The position numbers and the translations under genes were made by a program. The notes under the pieces were generated by a model that saw nothing but the letters and a program-made list of their open reading frames with translations, searched no databases and was not told the origin of the DNA. From the NCBI RefSeq assembly GCF_017565745.1, contig NZ_JAGDYM010000014.1, positions 62,001-126,000 of the forward strand: DNA of 64,000 nt, given 5' to 3'. Below, piece after piece: positions 16,672 through 25,500 of the stretch (within the stretch, counting starts at the first letter, position 1; each line of letters starts with the position of its first letter). This DNA is from Leucobacter weissii (GTDB taxonomy: Bacteria; Actinomycetota; Actinomycetes; Actinomycetales; Microbacteriaceae).

Positions 16672-18275
16672 GCGTGCTTCCGGGGAATCCGTCGGCGCTC
16701 GTCGATCGCGCGGCCGCCTATGCGGCCTCCGCAGCCCTGATCGACCAGGCCGCCGAAGAGCTGCGCGCGCTCGTCTACGGCGGTGCTGCCAAGTCCCTCG
16801 ACGGGGTCAGCGCCAAGAGCCGCGACACTGCGGGCGCCCTCGACGAGGCGCACGAGCGCTATGCGGGCACCGCGTATGCGCTGAAGACGTATGCGGTGAA
16901 GCTGAAGGCGGCGCAGGAGCGTGCGGATCGTGCCGATGCGGACCGGGCCAGACTGCAGTCCGGTAGCGCGGAGATGACGTCCGTCGTAGCGCAGCAGCGC
17001 GGGCGCGTGGAGCGCTTGGAGGAGGCGGATGCTCCCGCGAGCGCGATCGCCTCTGCCGAACGGCAACTGCATGAGGCGAGCGCCGCCGTGCGGCGGATGA
17101 ACGAGGGCGCGGCTGCGGCCACCGCGGAGATCGAGGCCGCCCGCCGGGACGTGGAAACCGCGGCGCAGGAGGCGATCCGCAGCATCGAGCGCGCGATCGC
17201 GGACACGAACGACGGGGTTCTCGATCATCTGAGGAGTTTCGTCGAGGACGTCGGCGAGTGGCTCGCCGACGCGGCGGAGTGGGTCGTCGACTTCCTCGTC
17301 GAGAACTACGAAGAGCTGCAACGACTCGTCGCCACCGTGACGGCGCTGCTCGCGGCCGCGCTCATCCTGATCGCCGCCCGCGCGGTGCTGGCGTTGGTGC
17401 TGGGCAGTTTGCTCGGCGCCATCGGCGTGGCCCTCGCGGCTCTTGCGGTGACCCTGCTCGCGGTGCTTCTGCTCTCGAGCCTGCTTTCGGATGCGCTGAA
17501 GCCCACCCCGAAGGTGGGCGAACGTCCGTTGAGAGCCGACGAGATGGACACGGATGCCCCCACAAGCCTCGCCGATGTGCTGGGGAACACTCGACAGGTC
17601 GATTCGCTCGGCAAGAACGGGGAGAGCGTCGATGAAACGGTCGTCCGGATCACGAGGGTCGTGGGCGCGGATGGTGTTGCGCGCTGGCAGGTGACGCTGC
17701 CGAGCACCCAGGAATGGCTCTCCCGCTTCACCGGGGATCAGGGCGGAACCCATGACCTCGACAGCAATCTGGCGCTCATGCTGACGCCGAGTCTGCGCTC
17801 GCAGTACGAGCGTGCCGTGCTCGAGGCCATGCGGCAGGCAGGCGTCGGAAAGAACGATCCGGTGATGCTGATCGGCTTCAGTCAGGGCGGGATCATGGCG
17901 GGCACCCTCGCAGCCTACAATTCTGACTGCAACTGGTCGGCCGTCGTGGTGTCGGGCGCCCCGATCGATCACCTGCCGATCCCCTCAAGTACTCATGTAG
18001 TGTCAATGCAGCACCATGGGGATCCCGTGCCGCGACTCGACACGTTGGTCACTGCTGGGCTGGACGGCTACGTTCGGAACGACGCAGGCTGGACCACGAT
18101 TCAGGGTGAGTCACCCGGCGCTGCGAGAGGGCTGAAGGGCATCCATGATGCGGATTACTATCACCAGACACTGAGTCAGAACCTCGACAAGGTCCCGGCA
18201 GCCACAGTGAGCGAGATGAGCGAGTATCTCTCGGGAACGAGTGAGACCCACTACTACGGCTGGTCGGAACGATGA
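16668..18275 (+). CDS. Putative type VII effector: coiled coil, membrane segment, serine hydrolase
   Basis: This 535-residue protein has three parts. Residues 1-200 are Ala-rich helices with a coiled-coil stretch and no signal peptide, as in WXG/LXG-type substrates. Residues 217-274 are strongly hydrophobic and could hold two membrane helices. Residues 320-535 form an alpha/beta hydrolase region with the nucleophile motif GFSQGG (Ser405), a likely acid in HGDPVP (Asp452) and a likely histidine in GIHDAD (His493). The pattern resembles cutinase/PE-PPE esterases and the staphylococcal type VII lipase TslA in general plan. It lies between a small helical partner and a lipoprotein, all overlapping by 4 bp. 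The substrate (phospholipid or other ester) is unknown. Confidence 0.7.
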   Translation: MSVLPGNPSALVDRAAAYAASAALIDQAAEELRALVYGGAAKSLDGVSAKSRDTAGALDEAHERYAGTAYALKTYAVKLKAAQERADRADADRARLQSGSAEMTSVVAQQRGRVERLEEADAPASAIASAERQLHEASAAVRRMNEGAAAATAEIEAARRDVETAAQEAIRSIERAIADTNDGVLDHLRSFVEDVGEWLADAAEWVVDFLVENYEELQRLVATVTALLAAALILIAARAVLALVLGSLLGAIGVALAALAVTLLAVLLLSSLLSDALKPTPKVGERPLRADEMDTDAPTSLADVLGNTRQVDSLGKNGESVDETVVRITRVVGADGVARWQVTLPSTQEWLSRFTGDQGGTHDLDSNLALMLTPSLRSQYERAVLEAMRQAGVGKNDPVMLIGFSQGGIMAGTLAAYNSDCNWSAVVVSGAPIDHLPIPSSTHVVSMQHHGDPVPRLDTLVTAGLDGYVRNDAGWTTIQGESPGAARGLKGIHDADYYHQTLSQNLDKVPAATVSEMSEYLSGTSETHYYGWSER

Positions 18276-18775
18276 TCGTTCCGCGCAAGGTCTCAGCGAT
18301 GATCGCCGGACTGCTCGCCGCTTCCTTCGCGGTTCTGCTCGGTGCCTGTTTCTCTCCACCGGTTTCCACACCCCAACCCGGTCAGAGCCAGGAGCCCGCA
18401 GTGTCGCAGGAGGAACTCTTCTCTCGAATCGCGTCGTCAGATCCGCGAGTCGCGGAGACGCTGGTGGCGAGTGTCTACACCTCCGGATTCGCCGATGTCT
18501 ATGCGGTCGAGGTCGCGATCTTCGGGCCCGATCCGGTGACCAGCGCGACACTTGCGCGCGTGCTGACCGCCGCGCTGGAACACGCTCCGAAGGAGTCGAC
18601 CGACAAACTGCTCTTCAGAGCGCATTCGGCAGACGATGCAGATGCGATCCTCGATATCGCGACCGCGGCGGAAGGGCTCCCGCCCACTGCTGCTGACACA
18701 CAATTCTTGGATTCCACCGGCATGTTGTCTCTGGGGGCGCCCGACCTGGAATCGTTGCGGCGGGCATCCCAGTGA
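18272..18775 (+). CDS. Lipoprotein, possible immunity to the adjacent hydrolase
   Basis: A 167-residue protein starting MIVPRKVSAMIAGLLAASFA with lipobox LLGAC, lipidated at Cys26, then a Pro/Gln-rich linker and an alpha-helical exported domain (ARVLTAALEHAPKESTDKL). Its ATG overlaps the hydrolase stop (ATGA) and its stop overlaps the next GTG. I recognise no family. A surface-anchored protein encoded immediately after a predicted exported lipase is the arrangement seen for immunity lipoproteins of type VII lipases; this is inference from context only. Confidence 0.7.
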   Translation: MIVPRKVSAMIAGLLAASFAVLLGACFSPPVSTPQPGQSQEPAVSQEELFSRIASSDPRVAETLVASVYTSGFADVYAVEVAIFGPDPVTSATLARVLTAALEHAPKESTDKLLFRAHSADDADAILDIATAAEGLPPTAADTQFLDSTGMLSLGAPDLESLRRASQ

Positions 18776-19416
18776 GGACGCGTCAGATGGTTCCCAGGCT
18801 CGCCTTCCGCCTGCCGGGAACGTGGTGGTCGCTCGATCTGGAGTCTCCCGCGCGCGTCGAGAGCTCTGCGAAGCGGGTGGCCGCCGAGGTGTTCGGCAGA
18901 GCAGACGAGCACGTCGCCGAGCGCCGTAAAATGCAAGCGCAGTTGCTCGAGGCCGCGACCCTCGCAAGGGAGGGCGGCGCTCAGGCGATGATGATTCAGA
19001 GTGAACTCGCACCCGGTACGCCGTTGTCGACGAGCCTCGTAACCTATGAGGATGACCGCCTTCGAATGAGCCCGACGGTTGGAACTGCGGCGAGTGCCGT
19101 CTTGGGAACGCTGGAGAAGGCGCTCGAGACCATGGACCCGGAACAATTCGCGGTCGCGACTCGTAAGGAGAATCGGCACGGCGACGTACTCCGCACGCAC
19201 GCAGTGGTGGAGGGCAACCAGGCTGAGGGGGGCGAGGTATTCACGTCCCGTCGCATTGACGCGAAATACTGGTGCCCGGTGCCGGGCACGAAACAGCTGC
19301 TGCTCGTGGTGTTGAGTTCACCCCTCGGAGACATCGAGCACGCCATGCTCTCCTATTTCGACGCGGTCATCTCGGCCGCGTACTTCGAGGCGCCCGGGCA
19401 GGATACGCCCGCGTAG
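18772..19416 (+). CDS. Unknown protein in type VII-like operon
   Basis: A 214-residue soluble-looking protein, GTG start overlapping the lipoprotein stop. It has no signal peptide or membrane helix. The N-terminal LPGTWWSLDLES, a central polar helix rich in Arg/Glu/Gln, and a C-terminal LLLVVLSSPLGDIEHAMLSYF beta-helix unit suggest a compact alpha/beta fold. I do not recognise a family. Being the last gene of the overlapping run, it may be a cytoplasmic chaperone or accessory factor for the hydrolase protein. After it there are 209 bp without a gene. Confidence 0.65.
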   Translation: MRTRQMVPRLAFRLPGTWWSLDLESPARVESSAKRVAAEVFGRADEHVAERRKMQAQLLEAATLAREGGAQAMMIQSELAPGTPLSTSLVTYEDDRLRMSPTVGTAASAVLGTLEKALETMDPEQFAVATRKENRHGDVLRTHAVVEGNQAEGGEVFTSRRIDAKYWCPVPGTKQLLLVVLSSPLGDIEHAMLSYFDAVISAAYFEAPGQDTPA

Positions 19417-19469
19417 CCGTGCGGCGCTCCGCCACAGGATCCTCGTCCCGTGACATGATCCGCTGGTGC

Positions 19470-19514
19470 AAAACCCTTGGCTTCAGAACCCTCGGCTGCA
19501 GAACCCTCGGGTAG
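19470..19514. repeat. Three 15-bp tandem repeats
   Basis: Three head-to-tail 15-nt units (19470-19484, 19485-19499, 19500-19514) share the core ACCCTnGGCTnCAGA with two to four differences. They lie in the gap between the unknown gene and the HNH nuclease gene. No function is apparent. Confidence 0.7.
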
Positions 19515-19625
19515 AAAGCGGCTTCGTGCCGCGGATACGAGGTTTGCGGCACGTGCTCCCCGGCCTCCCGCCAGATCGCCCGGATTCGGGCACGGGGAGT
19601 TCGGTCCCGAGTGTCTCAGAAGGGC

Positions 19626-21233
19626 TCATTCTGGGGGGGCCTGAGCAGGGGAGCGGGTGAATCTGACGGCGCCTGGTGCCCGGGCTGTGGGTGGCGGGGC
19701 GCCGGGTGGGCGGTCGAGGTACTCGCGACCGGTGGGGCTGCGCCAGCGGAGCACGCCACCGGTTTCCTGGGTGACCGCCCAGTCGCTGTGGTGTTTGAGG
19801 GTGTGGTGTCCGCGGCAGAGGTGGGCCAGATTGAAGGTCGAGGTGGGGCCTCCGTGCGCGGCGTCGACGGTGTGGTCGAGATCGCAGCGCTGCACCGGCA
19901 CCCGGCAGCCGGGGAAACGGCATCGCCGATCCCGGATCCCGAGGCGACGTCGGATCTGTTCGCTGGGCCGATACCGGTCCACGGAGAGCACCTCGGCAGT
20001 GTCCGGGTGGGTGGTCACCACTTCCCAGGTTCCTGCCTCGGCCATGATCCCGTCCGACGCAGTGCTCCCGTCCGTGGTGTTCCCTGCCTGGTCTGTGCGC
20101 ATGCTGATCGGCCCGTAGCCCGACAGCTCGCACACGATAGCGTTTGGGTCGCTGCTGGTTTCTGCGCGGGTGAGCCGGGGGAGCGCCGCCGCGGGCACGA
20201 GCACCTGCACCCGCGCGTGCACGGCTTCTGCGGTGCTGCCGGCGAGGAGCGTGTGCTCGTCCGCGGCGAGCAGCAGGTCGGCGAACACATCCGTCCGCAA
20301 CTGGTCCCGGGTGCGCGACTCGCCTCGATCCGCGCCGCCGTCTCCGAAGCCGTGGCTTCCGGCATCGCAGCCTCCGGTGCCGCCTGCGCCGCCGCTGCCT
20401 GCTGCATCCTCTCCGTCGCCGTCTGCTGCGCCGGGTGCCTGCTGATGTCGTTCGGGGACGCGGCGGGTGCCGTGCCGGGCGTGTATGGCGATCCGGGTAA
20501 GGCGGTCCCTGATCGCGTACGCCTCGATCGCGGGCAGATGCGCGATCAGATCGGCCATTCCGTCCTCACGGTCGACCACGTACACCCGACGCTGAGCGCG
20601 CGCATCGCGGTAACGTTCTTCGAGCGGTCGCTGCGCCCACTGCTCGGCGAGGCGCCGCGCGATCGGTCGCAAGCGGTTCGGGGTCTCCGCCACCGCATAT
20701 CCCAACACCTCTCCGGCATACCCGGCACGCCGTCGCAGTGTTTCCGGGGCCTCATCGACTCCGATGACCGTGCTGGCATCCACGATCACGCTCGCATGCC
20801 GTCGAGCGATCTCACCACCCTCCAAAGCGCGGAACACGCTCGGGTAGCGGTGGGTGAGCTGATAGGCGAGATCCAGCTGGGATTCGGTCTGATGCTCGCT
20901 CAGTTGGAACGCGACCGCGAGCTCGGCTCGCAACGACCGGTACGCCAACTCCCGCCCGCGCCCGTCCACACGGCCGGCAGCACCGGTAGTGGTGTCGGCA
21001 TCGGAACCGGAGGGGTCGGCGACCTGATCGAGTGCGGCGGCCATCAACGCCAGCCGGGTCGCGTCGAGCCCGCGCTGCTGCATCTCGACCCGCTCCAGCC
21101 ACACCAGGATCTCCTCGTGCGGAGGTGAGGGTAGCGCACCCGGCGCCTGGGCCGCGGGATCCTCGCCCGCCGCCCAGGCGCCGGGATCCACGGCCGCCGC
21201 CGCGGAGGAGGCGGGGTCATGTTGTTCGGTCAT
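19626..21233 (-). CDS. DUF222 / HNH endonuclease family protein
   Basis: A 535-residue protein of the multicopy actinobacterial DUF222-HNH family. The N-terminal half is the helical DUF222 domain (WLERVEMQQRGLDATRLALM through AEQWAQRPLEERYRDAR). A Gly/Ala/Asp-rich linker follows, then a C-terminal HNH nuclease with RDRRCRFPGC, the catalytic core CDLDHTVDAAHGGPTS, and HLCRGHHTLKHHSDW. The Cys/His set fits a zinc-bound HNH fold. The ATG at 21233 is used rather than one 33 bp upstream. It is the only reverse-strand gene between 11.3 and 36.5 kb and splits the secretion genes from the kinase cluster, suggesting insertion. Confidence 0.9.
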   Translation of the reverse strand: MTEQHDPASSAAAAVDPGAWAAGEDPAAQAPGALPSPPHEEILVWLERVEMQQRGLDATRLALMAAALDQVADPSGSDADTTTGAAGRVDGRGRELAYRSLRAELAVAFQLSEHQTESQLDLAYQLTHRYPSVFRALEGGEIARRHASVIVDASTVIGVDEAPETLRRRAGYAGEVLGYAVAETPNRLRPIARRLAEQWAQRPLEERYRDARAQRRVYVVDREDGMADLIAHLPAIEAYAIRDRLTRIAIHARHGTRRVPERHQQAPGAADGDGEDAAGSGGAGGTGGCDAGSHGFGDGGADRGESRTRDQLRTDVFADLLLAADEHTLLAGSTAEAVHARVQVLVPAAALPRLTRAETSSDPNAIVCELSGYGPISMRTDQAGNTTDGSTASDGIMAEAGTWEVVTTHPDTAEVLSVDRYRPSEQIRRRLGIRDRRCRFPGCRVPVQRCDLDHTVDAAHGGPTSTFNLAHLCRGHHTLKHHSDWAVTQETGGVLRWRSPTGREYLDRPPGAPPPTARAPGAVRFTRSPAQAPPE

Positions 21234-21354
21234 GACACCAGTACACACCCCACCACCCACATTCACGTGTTCACCGGTGCCGGCCCCGAATACCTGGCGC
21301 AGATCCCCACGAGCGCGCGAGCACGCCGATCATTCAGGAGCTTCCGCAGGCGAC

Positions 21355-21360
21355 TATGAT
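21355..21360 (+). promoter_or_regulatory. -10 element for kinase operon
   Basis: TATGAT lies in an AT-rich island at 21349-21364, giving a start near 21367. A poor -35 (ATTCAG at 21332-21337) is 17 bp upstream, so an activator or extended -10 may be needed. Confidence 0.45.
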
Positions 21361-21376
21361 AAAAGGGTGACGCCTC

Positions 21377-21414
21377 TCAGTCCTGTTCACGGCACCGTTC
21401 AGTGCCGTGACTGA
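21377..21414 (+). promoter_or_regulatory. Leader hairpin that contains the kinase start codon
   Basis: CACGGCAC (21388-21395) pairs perfectly with GTGCCGTG (21402-21409), extended after an internal bulge by TCAGT (21377-21381) with ACTGA (21410-21414). The GTG start codon (21407-21409) forms the end of the inner stem and no Shine-Dalgarno is visible. This would mask the start until opened. Confidence 0.45.
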
Positions 21415-22516
21415 GGCGATTCCTCCGAAGCCTCCGAGGATCACCGGCTTCGATTACGTCAGGCCGCTCGGATCCGGCGGCTTCGCGCATGTGTACCAGT
21501 ACGAGCAGGACATGCCGCGTCGCGTCGTCGCCGTCAAAGTGCTGGAGTCCCCGCTCGGCGGCCCCCGCGACCGCAGCGACTTCGAGGCCGAGGCCGATGC
21601 GATGGCCAGGCTGTCCAGCCATCCGTCCATCGTGTCGGTCTACTCCGCCGGAGTCGCGACCGACGGGCGTCCGTACCTGGCGATGGAGTACTGCCCGGAC
21701 TCGATGCGCGCGCGGACGCGAGGGCGCGCGGCCCCGCTGCCGGTGGTGCTCGACGCGGGCGTCAGGCTGGCCGGAGCCCTCGAGACGGCCCACCGCGCCG
21801 GAGTGCTGCACCGGGACATCAAACCCTCGAACGTGCTCATCACCACCACCGGCCGGCCGGCGCTCGCGGACTTCGGCATCTCGTCCCTGCACGGACGGGC
21901 CTCCTCGGAGGACAAGGCGCGGGCCATGTCCGTGCCCTGGGCCGCGCCCGAGGTCGTGTCCGGCGCGGCGAGCGGCACGATCGCGAGCGAGGTGTGGTCG
22001 CTCGGCGCGACCCTCTACACGTTCGCGGCGGGCCGTTCGCCCTTCGAATCCGCGGACCGCGCGCAGAACACGCGCGCGAAGATGCGCAACCGCATCGAAC
22101 GCGCCGTGTACACGCCGGTGCCGGGAGCCCGGGGCTACGCCCCCGTCGACGCCGTTCTGGCGCGTGCCATGCAGCGCGATCCGCAGCAGCGGTTCGCGAC
22201 GATGCGCGAGTTCGGCGAGGCGCTGCAGCGGGTGCAGCGCGGGTTCGGCCTCGATGCGACACCGCTCGACCTCGTCGACCCGGGCTGGGTCGCGCCGGCG
22301 GTGCGGCGCCGGGAGCCCAGCGGTTTCGCGGTCAGCAGCGTCCGCGCCAGCACCAGGGCCGAGCGGCGGGCCGCGCAGCGGGTCGAGGACCGCGACGGCT
22401 TGCTGGAGGAGCGACCCGCCTCGCCGCTGCGGGCCGGATTGATCGGCGCCGCCGTCGCGCTCGGCGCCATCGGCGTCGTCCTCCTGGGGATTCTCGTCTT
22501 CGGAGGGTTCGGATGA
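21407..22516 (+). CDS. Membrane-anchored Ser/Thr protein kinase
   Basis: A 369-residue Hanks-type kinase. The glycine loop is GSGGFAHVY (residues 22-30), the catalytic lysine lies in VVAVKVLE, the catalytic loop is HRDIKPSNVL (about 136) and the metal motif is DFGIS (about 155), followed by an APEV-containing activation end (WAAPEVVS). The kinase core ends near residue 285; a basic linker leads to one membrane helix (residues 346-366, LIGAAVALGAIGVVLLGILV) and almost no extracellular tail, so there is no PASTA sensor. The next gene overlaps by 4 bp and supplies a large extracellular protein that may act as sensor or partner. The GTG start is inside a hairpin. Confidence 0.93.
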   Translation: MTEAIPPKPPRITGFDYVRPLGSGGFAHVYQYEQDMPRRVVAVKVLESPLGGPRDRSDFEAEADAMARLSSHPSIVSVYSAGVATDGRPYLAMEYCPDSMRARTRGRAAPLPVVLDAGVRLAGALETAHRAGVLHRDIKPSNVLITTTGRPALADFGISSLHGRASSEDKARAMSVPWAAPEVVSGAASGTIASEVWSLGATLYTFAAGRSPFESADRAQNTRAKMRNRIERAVYTPVPGARGYAPVDAVLARAMQRDPQQRFATMREFGEALQRVQRGFGLDATPLDLVDPGWVAPAVRRREPSGFAVSSVRASTRAERRAAQRVEDRDGLLEERPASPLRAGLIGAAVALGAIGVVLLGILVFGGFG

Positions 22517-25500
22517 GCGCGCAGCGTGCGTGGGCCGCTCGGGGGCCGCGGCGGCGGCCCTCCGCTCGGCGTCCGCGGTGGGTCGGCTGGACCGCCGTCG
22601 GGGTCTCCGCCGCTCTCGTGACGACGCTCGCGGTCGTGGCCGACGGCTTCGACTCGCAGGAGACTCCTCGGGAGGACCCCTCCGTCTGGGTGACGGCATC
22701 CGCGCTCGACAAATATGCGCGCGTGAACACCGAGACCGCTGAGATCGACACGGTGCAGAGCGTCGAAGCCCCGAGCGGAGTGGTTCGGGCCGGGGACCTC
22801 GACCTCGTGCTCACGCAGGGGAAGGGCAAGGCCTGGCCCATCGACCCGACGCTGCCGACCGACATCGTCGACGACTCGCCGGCATCGGACCCGGGCGGGG
22901 CCGATGATGCGGAGCTCCTCGTCCGGGAAGGCTCCGGCGCGGGTGCGGCGGCGATGCGGACCCCCAGCGGAACCGAGGAGGTGATCGCGGCCGGGGAGGC
23001 GGTGGTGTTCCGCACCGACGAGGGACAGGTGCACCTCGCCCGCACCACGACGGCGCGGGGCGCCTCAGCGCGCGATGCCGCGGCGGAGGCCGCGGAGATC
23101 GGCGAGCCCGGCCTCATCGACCCCTACGCCGAGGAACGCGCGGCGGACGAGGGCGCAGCCGCTCCCGACGGGCAGTCGGAGGAGGCTCCGGAGTACCGGG
23201 CGGATGCGGTCGCGATCGACTCCACCGGACTCGTCGCGCTGTTCTCGGAGGAAGAGGCCGCGATCCGCTGGTACGACAGCGAGGCCGGGGAGTTCCGGGG
23301 CGGCCCGGTCGAGTTGCCGCAGCCCGAACTGCTCGCCGGCGTCGAGGAGCCGCAGCTCAGCATCGTCGGAGGAGAGTGGGCGCTGCTCGACGCGGCCGGA
23401 GGCAGACTGTGGCGGGAGGGGCGCGACGAGGCGACGACCGTGCAGCTGGCGGGCGACGCCAGACTGCAGGCGTCCAGCGTCGAGCGCGGTGAGCGTGTGC
23501 TGATCGCGGACGGCGGCGGACTGTGGGCGATCGGAGACGAGGCGACGCGGGAGGCCGAAGCGAGCGGCGCCCCGGCGCAGCCCCGAGCGTTCGGCGGCGA
23601 GATGCTGGCGGCCTGGATCGGCGCCGACGACGGCGCGCTCTGGCGCTCCTCGACGGGCGAGACGATTCCGCTCGAGCTCGGGGAGGCCGAACGCGAGGCC
23701 GCGGCGAAGCGCTCCGAGGAGCTCTCCCCGGTGATCCGAGCGAGCGGGGGCGCCGCTCTGCTGGCCGAGGAGATCACCGGCCTGCTGTGGCGGCTGCCGG
23801 ACGGGAAGCCCATCCCCCTCAGCCAGTGGGCGATGGACGAGGACGACACCACCTCCCAGGACACCGAGGAGCGGGAGGTCAAGGATCAGGAGCCGCCGGT
23901 CGCGGAGGACGACGCCTTCGGCGTCCGGGCCGGCGAGCCCACCCTGCTCCCCGTGCTGCTGAACGACCACGACCCGAACCGGGACGACGTCCTCACCATC
24001 GTTCCCGAGAGCGTCGAGGGACTCCCCGAGGACTTCGGCACGGTCGAGGTGCTGCCCGACGGGCAGGGACTCATGCTGCAGCCGGATCCCGCAGCCTCGG
24101 GCAGCACGAGTCTCCGCTACCGGATCACGGACGGAGACGAGGAGTCGACACCGGCGACGGTCGCGTTGACGGTGAAGCCGGAGCGGATCAGCACGGCCCC
24201 GCAGTGGTGCGACATCGCGGTGGAGAACTGCCGGCTCGAGTGGCCGTCGCCCGAGCTCGAACCCGGCGGCACGCTGGTGCTTCCTGCGCTCGAGGGCTGG
24301 GTGGACCCCGAGGGGGATCCGATGATGCTCGCGGGCGCCGTCATCGAGAACGAGGACGCCGCCGCTCGGGTGACCGTCTCCGCGGATGGTCGGCTCGCGA
24401 TCCGGCACGCCGACCAGAACGCGAGTGACGAGGATATCGCGGTCGCCGTCACGGTGGCCGACGCGCGGGGCGAGTCGACGGAGAAGACGCTGCGCGTGCG
24501 CGTGCGCTCCGGCGCGCAGGCCGAGTTCGCTCCTCTCGCGGCGACGGTGACGACGGCCGAACCGACGGTGCTGAAACCGCTGACGAGAGCGACCGGAGGC
24601 TCGGGCGCATTCGTGCTGGTCGGTGCGGAGGTCGAGGCGGGAACCGCCGAGGTAGACGCCAACCAGAGCTCCGGGACACTGAGACTGACCGCCGCGCGGC
24701 CGGGCGTGTCCGCCATCACCGTGACGGTGCGGGACGCCGAGACCGAAGCGGAGATCAGGGGCCGGATCCGCGTGACCGCGACGGAAGACGGCGAACGGCT
24801 CGCGCTGCCTCCGCTGAGGGCCTTCGTCAGACCGCTCGGCGACACCACCATCGAGGTGCTCGACGCCATTCCCGGCGCGGGCGATCGTTCGCTCGTGGTG
24901 GCCTCGGCGATGGTGAGCGACGGGGAGCTCCGCGCGGATGTGATCGAGCACGCCCGGATCCGTCTTTCCGGGATCACCGCGGACGGGCGGCCGGGCAAGG
25001 TCGGAGCGGTGGACCTGGTCGTCTCCGAGGGCGACGAGAGCACCACGGGGCGCATCACGGTGTTCCAGGTCCCCGACGTCGCTTCGGGCGCCATCGCGGT
25101 TCCCGATACGGCGAGGGTGCGCGCCGGCCAGGTGGTCGACATCCCGGTGCTCGAGAACGATGTGGCGCCCGCGGGCGAGCGGCTCGTGCTCGCCCCGGAC
25201 GTCACCGGCTCCGGCGCGGAGGACGAACTCGTCTTCGCGTCGGGCGCGCAGGTGCGCTACCTCGCGCCGACGGAGCCCGGCGACTACACGCTCAGCTATT
25301 CCGCCTACGGCGCCTCGACGCCGGAGGAGGTCGACACCGGCCGGATCAGCGTCACGGTGATCCCCAGCGGCTCGAATCGCGATCCCCGGCCGCCGGGTCT
25401 GACCGTCCGGGTGGCGCCGGGGGAGCAGATGTCCGTGCAGGTGCCCCTCTCCCGAGTCGATCCCGACGGCGATCGGGTGCGGCTGGTCGATGTCGAAGCG

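Noticed and set aside
19611-21128. A 505-codon + strand frame opposite the HNH gene
   Set aside because: The reverse frame has DUF222 and complete HNH residues. The + frame is not recognisable.
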